A stretch of DNA of 64,000 nt from Flagellimonas amoyensis (lineage in GTDB: Bacteria > Bacteroidota > Bacteroidia > Flavobacteriales > Flavobacteriaceae), in the NCBI RefSeq assembly GCF_003058265.1, contig NZ_QBUK01000010.1, forward strand, positions 62,001-126,000. The letters are read 5' to 3'. Below are positions 9,643 to 18,570 of the stretch, piece by piece. The notes beneath the pieces are model-generated. The model ran no database searches. It was given only the letters and a program-made list of their open reading frames with translations, and was not told the origin of the DNA. The position numbers and the translations under genes are program-made. Numbering within the stretch: position 1 is the first letter of the stretch; the number at the start of each line of letters is the position of its first letter.

Positions 9643-9658
9643 TGTTCCACGTGGAACA
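9643..9658. promoter_or_regulatory. Candidate parS site 2
   Basis: Identical to site 1 (TGTTCCACGTGGAACA). It is intergenic, beginning 10 bp after the mnmG stop codon, so here the palindrome is not constrained by protein coding. The two sites are 1.9 kb apart. Confidence 0.78.
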
Positions 9659-9759
9659 TCAAGTAAAATTTTTTTACGATACGGATTGATGACTTGACAC
9701 TATTCATACTATTGGATTATATTCGACCACAGAACTAATTGTTTTCTGCAACGACCCTA

Positions 9760-10590
9760 ATGAAGCTTTTCCTAAAAACTAAAGATTTTTCTGTTTCCAA
9801 AGAAGACTTTGAACTTCATTTGGATGAAGACTTGGATATGCTGGTTACAAGTCCACAGCCTGAGAATAGTGCAGCATATTATGAAAGTGAGGACTATATC
9901 TCCCATACAGACTCCAAAAAGTCGTTTACGGATAAACTTTACCAAGCTGTAAAGCAAAAAAACCTTCGGAATAAAATTCAACTCGTTGACAATCAAGAAA
10001 TTAAATTGAAATCTTTGTTGGATATAGGTGCCGGAACAGGAGATTTTCTGGTTTTGGTCAAATCCAAGGGGTACGAAGTTGCAGGGGTGGAGCCCAACGA
10101 GGGCGCAAGACAGCTCGCCTTGCAAAAGGGTGTGGCCTTAGAACCGAAACTGGATCGGTTTTCCGGAACAAAATTCCAAACCATCACCCTTTGGCACGTA
10201 CTGGAGCACCTTCCCAATCTTCAAGACCAGATAAATGACATCACCTCACTTTTGGAAGAAGAGGGAACATTGATCATCGCCGTTCCCAATTTCAGATCAT
10301 TCGATGCAAAACATTACGGAACGTATTGGGCGGGTTATGATGTGCCTCGACACCTTTGGCATTTTTCAAAAACTTCCATCACCAAACTTTTTGATCCACA
10401 CGGAATGGAAGTGGTATCCATCCGGCCCATGTGGTTCGATGCATTTTATGTGTCCATGCTGTCGGAAAAATATAAAGGGAATAAATTTTATTTGATCAGC
10501 TCATTTTTCGTCGGTTTATGGTCCAACCTCGCGGCCATGTTCAGCAAAGAGCATTCTTCCCTCATCTACATCCTCAAACGGAAGAAATAA
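9760..10590 (+). CDS. Class I SAM-dependent methyltransferase
   Basis: 276 residues. The SAM-binding glycine motif DIGAGTG is at 88-94, then the WHVLEHLP post-motif typical of UbiG/Methyltransf_11/23-like enzymes. A hydrophobic stretch near the C-terminus (around SSFFVGLWSNLAAM) could touch the membrane. The N-terminal part (YYESEDYISH) resembles small-molecule or lipid methyltransferases of Bacteroidota that act after C-terminal motif recognition; the substrate is unknown. ATG at 9760 was preferred over an upstream TTG at 9739. It follows mnmG by 126 bp, with a parS site between them. Confidence 0.85.
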   Translation: MKLFLKTKDFSVSKEDFELHLDEDLDMLVTSPQPENSAAYYESEDYISHTDSKKSFTDKLYQAVKQKNLRNKIQLVDNQEIKLKSLLDIGAGTGDFLVLVKSKGYEVAGVEPNEGARQLALQKGVALEPKLDRFSGTKFQTITLWHVLEHLPNLQDQINDITSLLEEEGTLIIAVPNFRSFDAKHYGTYWAGYDVPRHLWHFSKTSITKLFDPHGMEVVSIRPMWFDAFYVSMLSEKYKGNKFYLISSFFVGLWSNLAAMFSKEHSSLIYILKRKK

Positions 10591-10652
10591 GCATTTTTAG
10601 GCCCGCTGTTCCACGATTGGGCACAAAGCCCTGCAATGCCATTCCCTTTAAA

Positions 10653-10709
10653 AAAATCGGCCACAGAGCCCGTTTATGTGACCCAAAAACAATAATCATA
10701 GCCGATTTT
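10653..10709. other. Structured intergenic segment, candidate RNA or leader
   Basis: In the 240-bp gap before the OmpH gene, AAAATCGGC (10653-10661) pairs with GCCGATTTT (10701-10709) to close a domain that holds an inner CACA/TGTG hairpin. Nearby, TTTCCC (10718-10723) can pair with GGGAAA (10743-10748), and several GGGC/GCCC pairs lie at about 10600-10645. No protein gene is supported here. It may be a small RNA; it cannot be named from sequence alone. Confidence 0.3.
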
Positions 10710-10776
10710 GTATCATGTTTCCCATAAGTTTTCCCTATGACTGGGAAAAACAAATTTTTCAGTTCCTGGAAAGATG

Positions 10777-10808
10777 TTGAAAGCATTCCAAAAGCTTTTC
10801 TATTTTTG
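10777..10808 (+). promoter_or_regulatory. Bacteroidota promoter of the OmpH-like gene
   Basis: -33 TTG (10777-10779) and -7 TATTTTTG (10801-10808), 21 bp apart, end 22 nt before the OmpH ATG. Matches TTG-N17-23-TAnnTTTG. Confidence 0.65.
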
Positions 10809-10830
10809 CGCATCATTTAAAACGTGAAAG

Positions 10831-11337
10831 ATGAAAAAATTAGGAGTACTTGCCATTGCCTTGATCGCTATGGCGTGCCAACAGAACAAGATTGGTTTTG
10901 TGAACAGCGTGAAACTGATGGACGATTATCAGGAACGGATCGATCTTGAGGCCAGGTTCAAGACCAAGGCCGATGTGATGGGCAAGAAAAGGGACAGTAT
11001 TTCCCAAGCCTTCCAGATGGAGCTTCAGGGTTTTCAGGTCAGGGCGGAGAAAATGTCGCAAAAGAACGCCCAGGAAGAATATGCCCAGTTGCAACAACGT
11101 GGACAGTTTGTGGGACAGCAATTGCAACAGGAAGAACAACAGTTGCAACAGACCAGCCAGACCCAAATGGATTCCTTGGTGAAAAAAGTGAAAAAGGAAA
11201 TCCAGAAATATGGAAAGGAAAATGGCTACACCTATATCTTGGGCGGTGGTGACGGTGGAGCCGTACTTTATGGTGAGGATGCACAAGACCTTACGGCTGC
11301 CATCCTAAAGATTTTGAACGATAAATACGGAGAGTAA
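10831..11337 (+). CDS. OmpH/Skp family periplasmic chaperone-like lipoprotein
   Basis: 168 residues. The signal peptide ends in a lipobox (IAMAC, Cys16), so the protein is probably lipid-anchored, unlike soluble Skp. The mature part is a long Gln/Glu/Lys-rich alpha-helical region and a short C-terminal strand segment (YILGGGDGGAVLYG) typical of OmpH/Skp of Bacteroidota. Skp-type proteins hold unfolded outer membrane proteins in the periplasm. Single gene between its own promoter and a terminator. Confidence 0.85.
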   Translation: MKKLGVLAIALIAMACQQNKIGFVNSVKLMDDYQERIDLEARFKTKADVMGKKRDSISQAFQMELQGFQVRAEKMSQKNAQEEYAQLQQRGQFVGQQLQQEEQQLQQTSQTQMDSLVKKVKKEIQKYGKENGYTYILGGGDGGAVLYGEDAQDLTAAILKILNDKYGE

Positions 11338-11373
11338 ATTTTTTACAAGGAAGTTTTACCTCATAACCCAAAG

Positions 11374-11407
11374 ACAAAAAAAGCCCATCTCTTGATGGGC
11401 TTTTTGT
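11374..11407. terminator. Bidirectional terminator
   Basis: Eight-base arms AGCCCATC/GATGGGCT around TCTT, with an A run before and a T run after. It separates the OmpH gene from the convergent HAEPLYID gene and suits both. Confidence 0.85.
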
Positions 11408-11410
11408 TTT

Positions 11411-12268
11411 TCAATTACGGTGTTTGGGTTCCCAAATCAACCGTAAGAAAGAGCTGATGCGCTCATTTTCCCTGTCAATGGGTATTCCTGCAACGATCCC
11501 CACCATCAAATTCTCCGCAATTCCAAGCCTCATTTGTGGGCGCATGGTCATGTCAAAATCATCTTTTTCAATCGTCTTGTTGAATTCAACACCGATAAAG
11601 TTCCTGGTCCCAGGAATCATGTAGTGGAAACTGGTGTTGATGTCATAAGCAGTGTGGAACGAACTGTCCTCGAAAACCTGCTCGAACATGGGCCCTGTAT
11701 AGATCAGGGAGTGGAAATTGTTGCCCCAGCGTTTCGCAACAACAAAAAAGGGATTATACACATTTCCTGTGATGAGGGGCCTTCCAAAAGCCTTAAAGTC
11801 TGACAACTCAAATTCATTGATATACCCAAAAGCCATTGATGTGGCCATGGGCTCGTTGACAAAAAAGGACCATTGAAAGGCAACTTTGATGCTGTTCAAC
11901 TTATTGGAAGGTATGGCCTCTTTAGGGGTACCGTTGACGGAGGAATAGAAGGTAAATGGTAATTCCACCTCAAGGCCAAGCCTGTCCATTGGGGCCCATT
12001 CGTACTCGATGAGGGCCTCGTAGGAGTCAAAACTTAGATTATCGGTGAGGCCAAGGCCTATGTTCCATTCTTTTTCCCCTTTTCTGGCACCAAGATCACG
12101 TATCAGGTCAATGTATAGGGGTTCTGCATGCAAAACTTTGTCGGGCTCTTTCTGGTCTTCGACCTCAACAAGGTATAAACTGTCTTTTTCTATGTTGCTG
12201 ATTTGTGCAATCAAACAGGATGGTGCGGCCAAAAATAGGATTGGCAGCAATATTTTTTTGAACTTCAT
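11411..12268 (-). CDS. HAEPLYID family outer membrane (porin-like) protein
   Basis: 285 residues with a signal peptide (hydrophobic 6-21, ending LIAQ). The mature N-terminus carries the motif HAEPLYIDLIRDLGARKGE that names this family. The rest is made of alternating aromatic/polar beta strands and ends in an Arg-Asn-terminated strand, as expected for a small outer membrane barrel. The substrate is unknown. The open frame extends 29 codons upstream, but the ATG directly before the signal peptide is the sensible start. It lies 83 bp after the small secreted-protein gene and is probably co-transcribed with it. Confidence 0.8.
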   Translation of the reverse strand: MKFKKILLPILFLAAPSCLIAQISNIEKDSLYLVEVEDQKEPDKVLHAEPLYIDLIRDLGARKGEKEWNIGLGLTDNLSFDSYEALIEYEWAPMDRLGLEVELPFTFYSSVNGTPKEAIPSNKLNSIKVAFQWSFFVNEPMATSMAFGYINEFELSDFKAFGRPLITGNVYNPFFVVAKRWGNNFHSLIYTGPMFEQVFEDSSFHTAYDINTSFHYMIPGTRNFIGVEFNKTIEKDDFDMTMRPQMRLGIAENLMVGIVAGIPIDRENERISSFLRLIWEPKHRN

Positions 12269-12351
12269 TGTATTCGATTTGTTTTTTAATAATGAAATGA
12301 TGGCCCAGCGGTAGATTGAACCATTGGGGGGCCGTTCTTTGGAAAAACAAA

Positions 12352-12708
12352 TCAAGCTTTGGGCGGAGGGATATCCAGTTGATGGAATCCGTTGGTCAAA
12401 AAGCGTTCAAAGTCTGGATGTCGCTTTTTTTTGGACCCGAAGATGGGTTGGGAACCACTTTTGTCAAAAGCAAAATATAGGGTGATTTTTTTACCTCCTT
12501 GATTGTTGTGTTCTTCAGCATCGTTGTCATCACATTCGGCAATAGCGTTCTCAAAGCCGAGAAGCTTTTCTACTACGAGCTCAACAATGCTTTCCTGGTC
12601 GTTGAAACAAAGGTCTTCAGGAAAATGACCGGGCAATTGATCGGGAGCATCCACGCTGATGTTCAAGAGGTATAAGGCCATGAACCCCCAAAAGAACCTA
12701 CTGAACAT
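12352..12708 (-). CDS. Hypothetical secreted protein
   Basis: 118 residues, family not recognised. An N-terminal hydrophobic segment (FFWGFMALYLLNISVDA) looks like a signal peptide. The remainder has an acidic/asparagine-rich middle (ECDDNDAEEHNNQGG) and a His/Pro-containing end (HQLDIPPPKA); His- and Asp-rich composition could bind metal, but this is speculation. I chose ATG 12708 rather than 12732 because the predicted promoter element ends at 12737, too close to the upstream ATG. It precedes the HAEPLYID gene. Confidence 0.6.
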   Translation of the reverse strand: MFSRFFWGFMALYLLNISVDAPDQLPGHFPEDLCFNDQESIVELVVEKLLGFENAIAECDDNDAEEHNNQGGKKITLYFAFDKSGSQPIFGSKKKRHPDFERFLTNGFHQLDIPPPKA

Positions 12709-12736
12709 GCTATTTCTGATGCGAATGATCACAATG

Positions 12737-12770
12737 CAAATGTAAATCGTTTTGTGCGCAGGACCATCAA
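12737..12770 (-). promoter_or_regulatory. Bacteroidota promoter for the secreted protein and HAEPLYID genes
   Basis: On the minus strand a -33 TTG (12768-12770) is followed after 23 bp by TACATTTG (12744-12737). The element ends 28 nt before the chosen start at 12708. Confidence 0.55.
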
Positions 12771-12842
12771 GGGCAACAAAGCATTAACAAAAAGGGTCAT
12801 CCCTGGATTAAAATAGACCAAGAATACAATCGCTCCAATTGC

Positions 12843-13838
12843 TTAAAACTTGTCAGGGGAAACCCTTGAAGCAGACCGTCCGGCGATAACACCAATGATA
12901 AGGATCTGTGAAGCATGGAACAGCATGAGCGGGAGCAAGATGATTCCCATGGGCATGGAGGCAGGGAACAAGATCTTGGAAAAGACCGTTCCATGGACCA
13001 AGGATTTTTTAGTGCCACAAAATTGAGCGGTTATTTTATCCTCGGTGCTGAAATGAAGTTTGTTCGCCACAAAACCAATGACATAATAGACTAGAAAAAA
13101 TAGTCCCAGCACCCCAATATAGATCAATGCAAAATCCTTGAGATTTACAGAGCTGAAGACCTTATCTTCAAAGGAATGCACAAAACTCTTGTAGATGATC
13201 AGCAAAATGACCGATTTGTCGAAGAGGGTCAGATAAGAACCATAGCGGGCTGCATATTTGCCCAGATATCTGTTCAACAACAACCCCAAGACCAAGGGGA
13301 GCAAGATTTCGGTCAGGAGTTTTACATATACATCCAGCAGGTCAAAGTCACCTGCCTGTTGTTCCAAAAAAGCACCCATCCACAAAGGTGTGACCATAAT
13401 CCCGATAAGCCCCGAGATGCTTGCATTGAAAATGGCAGCGGGGATATTCCCTTTGGCCAGGGAAACCATCACCACCGAAGAGGAAACCGTTGAGGGCAAT
13501 GCCGCCATGAACAAAAAGGCCAACCAGATGTCGCTGCTTTCGCCAGAACCCAACAAGGGATGAAAGGCCAATACGATCAAAGGGAAAAGCAAAAAGACAG
13601 ACAACTGTACCAGTACGTGCAGTCGCCAATTTTTTAATCCTGTCCTGATTTTCTCTGGACTGAGCTTGAGTCCATAGAAAAAGAAAATAAAGGATATGCC
13701 CACACTGGCTATGCTATCCAAGGGAACTTGGCTGTCCCTACTTCCAAATCCGGGAAAAAAATAGGCCAGCACCACCACCAAGATGATGGCCAGCACAAAA
13801 CGATCCAATTTAATCTTGCCGATCTTTTTTATAAGCAT
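12843..13838 (-). CDS. Bile acid:sodium symporter-like (SBF) membrane transporter
   Basis: 331-residue polytopic protein with about ten membrane helices. It resembles the SBF-like (PF13593) branch of the BASS superfamily; ALPSTVSSSVVMVSLAKGN resembles the conserved core helix segment. The substrate in this branch is unknown (organic anions are typical of the superfamily). The ATG at 13838 (MLIKKIGKIKLDRF) was preferred to an upstream one because it directly precedes the conserved start. The DoxX and holB genes lie upstream on the same strand. Confidence 0.85.
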   Translation of the reverse strand: MLIKKIGKIKLDRFVLAIILVVVLAYFFPGFGSRDSQVPLDSIASVGISFIFFFYGLKLSPEKIRTGLKNWRLHVLVQLSVFLLFPLIVLAFHPLLGSGESSDIWLAFLFMAALPSTVSSSVVMVSLAKGNIPAAIFNASISGLIGIMVTPLWMGAFLEQQAGDFDLLDVYVKLLTEILLPLVLGLLLNRYLGKYAARYGSYLTLFDKSVILLIIYKSFVHSFEDKVFSSVNLKDFALIYIGVLGLFFLVYYVIGFVANKLHFSTEDKITAQFCGTKKSLVHGTVFSKILFPASMPMGIILLPLMLFHASQILIIGVIAGRSASRVSPDKF

Positions 13839-13882
13839 AATGCAATACTCAAGGTAAAGCGACAAAGATCAACAGAAAAATG

Positions 13883-14281
13883 CTATCCCTGCATCAAATA
13901 CACTAAAAATACGGTAGGAATCAAATAGACCACTATGGTCTGAGCCCCGGCATAGTCCTTGGCCACACGCTGTCCCAACAACAACAATAAAAGGGTAATG
14001 GCAGAAAGTACGGCCCCAAAAAATCCGATGGAACTGTTACCGTCTATCACAAACTGGATGACGCCCACTCCACAAAGGATGCCGGACAGCATTTCCAACA
14101 CCAAGACGGTCCCCAAAAGCGCGGGCACACTCCCCTTAAAAATGGATTTGGAAAAATGGCCGATGAGCCAACCGAGGTTTCCCTTCCAATCCAGCATCTT
14201 GTCAATGCCACTCTGCAAAAAAGTAATGGTCAAAAAAAGCAACAACAGGATCTCTGTCGCATTTGAAATCAAATTATCCAT
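13883..14281 (-). CDS. DoxX family membrane protein
   Basis: 132 residues with four predicted membrane helices (about 8-27, 51-72, 80-102, 112-130), the size and layout of DoxX/DoxD-like proteins. The FLQSGIDKMLDW segment after helix 1 is typical of the family. Function is uncertain; relatives are linked to quinone or thiol redox chemistry. It starts 12 bp after the holB stop, so the two are probably one transcript. Confidence 0.8.
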   Translation of the reverse strand: MDNLISNATEILLLLFLTITFLQSGIDKMLDWKGNLGWLIGHFSKSIFKGSVPALLGTVLVLEMLSGILCGVGVIQFVIDGNSSIGFFGAVLSAITLLLLLLGQRVAKDYAGAQTIVVYLIPTVFLVYLMQG

Positions 14282-14293
14282 GAATCAATATAT

Positions 14294-15445
14294 TTAGGCG
14301 GCCTTGGCGTGCAAGAGACGCGTAAGTTTTATGGATAGGTCCGTAAAGATCAGCTTGGGGTTTCCGTTACGTTCCACGTGAAAAATAGCTGTTTCCAACT
14401 CCTTTACAATATCCAAAATATTGTTCTCGTGTACAAACGGGGCAAACTTGTTCAGGTCAAAACCCTCCACATGGATCTTGGTGTGTACCAGCTCCTTGGC
14501 GCCATAGTTCAGCAATAGGGCCTGCCGCATCAAGCTCAGGCAATAGTTCAGGAACTGTTTTTGGACCTCCCGACCCATTTTGGACACCTCATCGCTCCAC
14601 AAAATGAGTTCTTGTATGGCCCCTTTGTTGCCTTTGGCCTTGAATGCGCTACGGACCCATTGGACAAACCATCGTTCAAAGACGAGGTCTTCGGAATCCT
14701 TGTTCATGAGGTCCAGTGCCTTGTTGAAATTGCCGTTGGCCTCTTGGGCCATGGCAAATGCCTCGGTCGGGTTCACCCCTTGCCGGATAAGCTCATCGGT
14801 GATCACCTGCTCGGCCAGTGGGGGGAAGTGCAGTATTTGGCAGCGCGACCGAATGGTGTTGATGATCTGTTCCTCCTCTTCTGCCAATAGGAGCAGCACT
14901 GTTTTCTGTGGAGGTTCCTCAATAAGTTTCAATAGTTTGTTGGCCGCGGAAACGTTCATCTTTTCGGCCATCCAGACGATGAGGATCTTATAACCACCCT
15001 CGTACGATTTCAGCGAAAGCTTTTTCACCACATCCTGGGCCTCGTCCACGCCGATCTGTCCCTGTTTTTTTTCGATGCCGATCAATCGGTACCAATCAAA
15101 CAGGTTGCCATAGGGCTGTTCTTTTACAAACTGGCGCCATTCGTCCAAAAAATGGTCGCTCACCGCATGGGACTTCACCTTGTCCGAATTGGAAACGGGG
15201 AAGGCAAAATGCAGGTCGGGGTGGGTCAGTGACTGGCACTTGGTGTTGCAGGCCATGTTGCCGCCCTCGTTTTCGCCCCCGGCATTGCCACAGAGCAGAT
15301 ACTGGGCATAGGCAAGGGCCATGGGCAGGACACCGGAACCTTCCGGCCCCACAAAGAGCTGGGCGTGGGCCACCCGGCCTGTCTCGGCCGTGGTCACCAA
15401 ATGGTTCTTGATATGTTCAAGCCCTAAAACGTTTTTGAAAAGCAT
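14294..15445 (-). CDS. holB: DNA polymerase III subunit delta'
   Basis: Clamp-loader subunit of the replicative polymerase. 383 residues. The N-terminal AAA+-like domain has a degenerate P-loop (GPEGSGVLP, no Lys-Ser/Thr), as expected for the non-ATPase delta' role; the zinc-binding cysteine cluster follows (CGN...ACNTKC). The sensor segment [13 protein letters not shown] is present. The start at 15445 was chosen because the -7 promoter element at 15450-15457 overlaps the upstream ATG region (15460). It carries a partial parS-like sequence at 14370-14385. Confidence 0.9.
   Translation of the reverse strand: MLFKNVLGLEHIKNHLVTTAETGRVAHAQLFVGPEGSGVLPMALAYAQYLLCGNAGGENEGGNMACNTKCQSLTHPDLHFAFPVSNSDKVKSHAVSDHFLDEWRQFVKEQPYGNLFDWYRLIGIEKKQGQIGVDEAQDVVKKLSLKSYEGGYKILIVWMAEKMNVSAANKLLKLIEEPPQKTVLLLLAEEEEQIINTIRSRCQILHFPPLAEQVITDELIRQGVNPTEAFAMAQEANGNFNKALDLMNKDSEDLVFERWFVQWVRSAFKAKGNKGAIQELILWSDEVSKMGREVQKQFLNYCLSLMRQALLLNYGAKELVHTKIHVEGFDLNKFAPFVHENNILDIVKELETAIFHVERNGNPKLIFTDLSIKLTRLLHAKAA
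14370..14385. other. Degenerate parS-like sequence in holB
   Basis: CGTTCCACGTGAAAAA matches 13 of the 15 specified bases of TGTTnCACGTGAAACA. It is inside a coding region and not a perfect palindrome, so binding by ParB is uncertain. Confidence 0.3.
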
Positions 15446-15449
15446 GTCC

Positions 15450-15457
15450 CAAAGATA
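15450..15457 (-). promoter_or_regulatory. Bacteroidota -7 element directly before holB
   Basis: TATCTTTG on the minus strand, ending only 4 nt before the holB ATG at 15445. If used, the mRNA would have almost no leader. No clear -33 TTG is seen. Confidence 0.5.
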
Positions 15458-15623
15458 CATTTTTTAGAAGGTTGAAAACAGGGATGTCACAAGTCAGGAG
15501 TCGGAAGATTCAAACCCAAAAACCTGAAACCCCAAACAATTCAATAACCCACGAACCCAATAATATAATATCAAACCCTGAAAAATATAACAAAAGCTTC
15601 CCGATCAAAAAGCAGGAAATCTT

Positions 15624-15631
15624 TACTTTTG
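15624..15631 (+). promoter_or_regulatory. Bacteroidota -7 element of pgk
   Basis: TACTTTTG, ending 23 nt before the pgk ATG. It lies within the open frame that extends upstream of pgk, supporting the later start. Confidence 0.5.
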
Positions 15632-15654
15632 GGACTCTCATAAAGACACACTAC

Positions 15655-16845
15655 ATGAAGACTATTGATGATTTTAATTTTGAAGGAAAAAAAGCATTGA
15701 TCCGTGTTGATTTCAACGTGCCGCTGGACGGCAGTTTCAATGTCACGGATACTAGTAGGATAGAGGCCGCAAAGCCAACCATCGTAAAAATATTGGAAGA
15801 TGGTGGTTCCGCAGTGCTCATGAGCCACTTGGGGCGCCCCAATGGCAAGGTGAACCCTGACATGTCCCTTTCCCATATTGCTGATACGGTTTCCGAAATC
15901 ATCGGTGTCCAAGTGAAGTTCGCGAAGGACTGTGTGGGCAAAGTAGCTGAAGATGCGGTGGCAAACCTTCAAGATGGAGAGGTGCTCCTGTTGGAAAACC
16001 TTCGTTTCCACGATGAGGAAGAAGCTGGCGACGAGGCTTTTTCCAAAGCACTGTCCCAATTGGGCGACATCTATGTGAACGATGCTTTTGGTACCGCTCA
16101 CCGTGCCCATGCCTCCACGACCATTGTGGCCAAATTTTTCCCGGACCATAAATGCTTCGGATACCTGTTGGCCAAAGAGATAAAGGCCATCGACAAGGTG
16201 ATGGAGACAGGAGAAAAACCAGTGACCGCCATTTTGGGAGGATCCAAGGTGTCTTCCAAGATCACCATCATCGAAAATATTCTGGACAAGGTGGACAACC
16301 TCATCATTGGTGGGGGAATGACCTATACCTTCGTCAAGGCAAATGGCGGAAAGGTAGGGGACTCCATCTGTGAGGACGACAAAATGGACCTGGCCCTCAA
16401 CATCTTGAAAAAGGCCGAAGCAAAAAATGTAAAAGTATACCTACCCGTTGATGTGTTGGCAGCAGATGCCTTTGACAACAATGCCAAAACCCAGTTTGTG
16501 GATGTCGACAAAATCCCTGATGGATGGCAAGGGTTGGACGCAGGGACCAAGACCTTGGATATCTTCAAACAGGTGATCCTAAACTCCAAGACCATTCTGT
16601 GGAACGGTCCAGTGGGTGTCTTTGAAATGGAAAGCTTTGCCAAAGGAACCATCGCCATTGGAAATTTCATAGACGAGGCCACCAAAAATGGGGCATTCTC
16701 CTTGGTAGGTGGTGGTGACTCCGTCGCGGCCGTGAAGCAATTCGGTTTTGAGGACAAGGTAAGTTATGTGTCCACAGGGGGCGGAGCAATGTTGGAAAGC
16801 CTTGAGGGCAGAACATTGCCAGGAATCGCTGCAATATTGGACTAA
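15655..16845 (+). CDS. pgk: Phosphoglycerate kinase
   Basis: Glycolytic enzyme that transfers phosphate between 1,3-bisphosphoglycerate and ADP/ATP. 396 residues, the standard bacterial length. RVDFNVPL near the N-terminus, SHLGRPNG for substrate binding, [17 protein letters not shown] and the C-terminal GGGDS and STGGGAMLE segments are all present. The frame is open 61 codons further upstream, but homologues begin at [12 protein letters not shown] and the promoter lies inside the extension. Monocistronic in appearance, divergent from holB. Confidence 0.97.
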   Translation: MKTIDDFNFEGKKALIRVDFNVPLDGSFNVTDTSRIEAAKPTIVKILEDGGSAVLMSHLGRPNGKVNPDMSLSHIADTVSEIIGVQVKFAKDCVGKVAEDAVANLQDGEVLLLENLRFHDEEEAGDEAFSKALSQLGDIYVNDAFGTAHRAHASTTIVAKFFPDHKCFGYLLAKEIKAIDKVMETGEKPVTAILGGSKVSSKITIIENILDKVDNLIIGGGMTYTFVKANGGKVGDSICEDDKMDLALNILKKAEAKNVKVYLPVDVLAADAFDNNAKTQFVDVDKIPDGWQGLDAGTKTLDIFKQVILNSKTILWNGPVGVFEMESFAKGTIAIGNFIDEATKNGAFSLVGGGDSVAAVKQFGFEDKVSYVSTGGGAMLESLEGRTLPGIAAILD

Positions 16846-16965
16846 GTTTTTCGTTAGGGATTATTGGGGAGAACCCAAGCAAAATAGGTTTTTTGGTCCG
16901 GAATTTTATTTTTTCGGAAAAAAAGCCCATTTTCGTTTGTCCCAAGAAAATCAAACCCTGTCCAA

Positions 16966-18558
16966 ATGAGCCAAAAATTGAAAATTGCTGTATGTGCAGC
17001 GTTGCTTTCCGCGACCCCATATCTGTTTGCCCAAGAGTCGGAATCCATACCATCGGTAGAACAGGACTCCATTGTGTTTCCTGATGAGGAAGTGCCAGCG
17101 GTCAAAATGTCCAACATCAAGATCGATGGGGAATTTGTTGCCCTGGAGCAGGATGGAGAGGAAAAGTTCCAATTGCAGGACCTTGAAGCGGCCAGAAGGT
17201 ATGACAGCCTTTGGCTGAAAGAACTCCACAGCAGTGCGGACCTGTTCAGCGACATGCTCTTGGAGATACAGAATGGCCCCGGACAGGATTCCATTTTTGT
17301 GCTGGACCTCCCAACGGACACTTTGAAGGCCCGTTTGGCGAGAATGAACGAGAAGACCCCGTTCAATATCGTCTATAACCCCTCTTTGGAAAGCGTCATC
17401 AAATCCTTTTTGACCCGCAAAAGGGACCTGATGCAACGCATGATGACGGCAAGTCAATTCTACTTTCCGTTGTTTGAACAGGAACTGGACAACCAGAACA
17501 TTCCGTTGGAGATCAAATACCTCGCCATCATAGAATCCGCCCTTAACCCTAGGGCGCAGTCCCGAGTGGGTGCCAAAGGGCTTTGGCAGTTTATGTACGG
17601 CACAGGAAAAATGTATGGGCTGGACGTGAGCAGTTATGTGGACGAGCGCCACGACCCCATTATGGCGACCAAGGCGGCCAGTAAGTACCTTGCCAAGCTC
17701 TATGATATTTTCAATGACTGGGATTTGGCACTTGCAGCCTACAATTCCGGGCCGGGCAATGTGAACAAGGCCATTAGAAGGTCTGGCGGTTATGAGAACT
17801 ATTGGAACATTCGTCCGTTCCTTCCACGTGAAACGGCCGGCTATCTTCCTGCGTTCTTGGCCACCATGTACATTTTTGAATATGCCGAAGACCACGGCCT
17901 TCAATATAAGAAAGCCGATAGACCTTATTTTGAAACGGACACCGTTCATGTAAAAAACCTCATCACCTTCGATCAGATTTCCAAATTGGTGGACATCAGC
18001 ACCGAGGAACTCGAAATGCTGAACCCTGCCTACAAATTGAATGTCATCCCAAAGGTAGAGGGCAAAAATTATGCCTTGCGATTGCCAACCACCAAGATCG
18101 GCAAGTTCGTGAGCAATGAAGAGCAGATCTATGCCTTTGTGAAAGAGGAACTGGAATCCCAAAAGGAAACCATGCCCGAGATGGTGACCGCGCAGGACCA
18201 GATCCGCTACAAAGTAAAAAGTGGGGATTATTTGGGTAAAATTGCCGAACGTTACGGTGTTGGGGTCAGTCAGATCAAAAGCTGGAACGGACTTCGCAGC
18301 AATAACCTCAGGATCGGTCAGCGATTGACCATCTTTCCCAGAAAGCCCTATGTGGCCAGTAACACCCCGCAACCTTCCTCCACAAGTGCGGCTGCCAGTG
18401 GCTCCAAAGTGCATACGGTACAGTCCGGGGACTCCCTTTGGACCATTTCAAAAAAATATCCGGGAGTTTCTGTTGAAAATTTACGAGAATGGAACGGTAT
18501 TAGTGGCAATAACCTAAAACCAGGCACAAAACTTAAATTGTGCGATTGTTCTTCGTAA
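16966..18558 (+). CDS. MltD-like lytic transglycosylase with two LysM domains
   Basis: 530 residues: N-terminal signal peptide (ending about LFAQ, 23), a spacer, an SLT family lytic transglycosylase domain (about 178-290) and two LysM peptidoglycan-binding domains (about 406-449 and 485-528). Catalytic Glu190 lies in the IIESALNP motif, followed by GAKGLWQFM and AAYNSGPGN. It cleaves the MurNAc-GlcNAc bond in the periplasm, for wall remodelling. It ends 12 bp before the DUF4837 lipoprotein gene, so the two are probably co-transcribed. Confidence 0.93.
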   Translation: MSQKLKIAVCAALLSATPYLFAQESESIPSVEQDSIVFPDEEVPAVKMSNIKIDGEFVALEQDGEEKFQLQDLEAARRYDSLWLKELHSSADLFSDMLLEIQNGPGQDSIFVLDLPTDTLKARLARMNEKTPFNIVYNPSLESVIKSFLTRKRDLMQRMMTASQFYFPLFEQELDNQNIPLEIKYLAIIESALNPRAQSRVGAKGLWQFMYGTGKMYGLDVSSYVDERHDPIMATKAASKYLAKLYDIFNDWDLALAAYNSGPGNVNKAIRRSGGYENYWNIRPFLPRETAGYLPAFLATMYIFEYAEDHGLQYKKADRPYFETDTVHVKNLITFDQISKLVDISTEELEMLNPAYKLNVIPKVEGKNYALRLPTTKIGKFVSNEEQIYAFVKEELESQKETMPEMVTAQDQIRYKVKSGDYLGKIAERYGVGVSQIKSWNGLRSNNLRIGQRLTIFPRKPYVASNTPQPSSTSAAASGSKVHTVQSGDSLWTISKKYPGVSVENLREWNGISGNNLKPGTKLKLCDCSS

Positions 18559-18570
18559 ATTTAACACAAG

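Noticed and set aside
9694..9723. E. coli-like sigma-70 promoter (TTGACA, 18 bp, TATATT) before the methyltransferase gene
   Set aside because: The organism uses the Bacteroidota TAnnTTTG promoter type; in AT-rich intergenic DNA such a match arises by chance.
17820..17835. TTCCACGTGAAAC in the transglycosylase gene as parS
   Set aside because: Several mismatches in the outer bases, not palindromic, and inside a coding motif (PRETAG).
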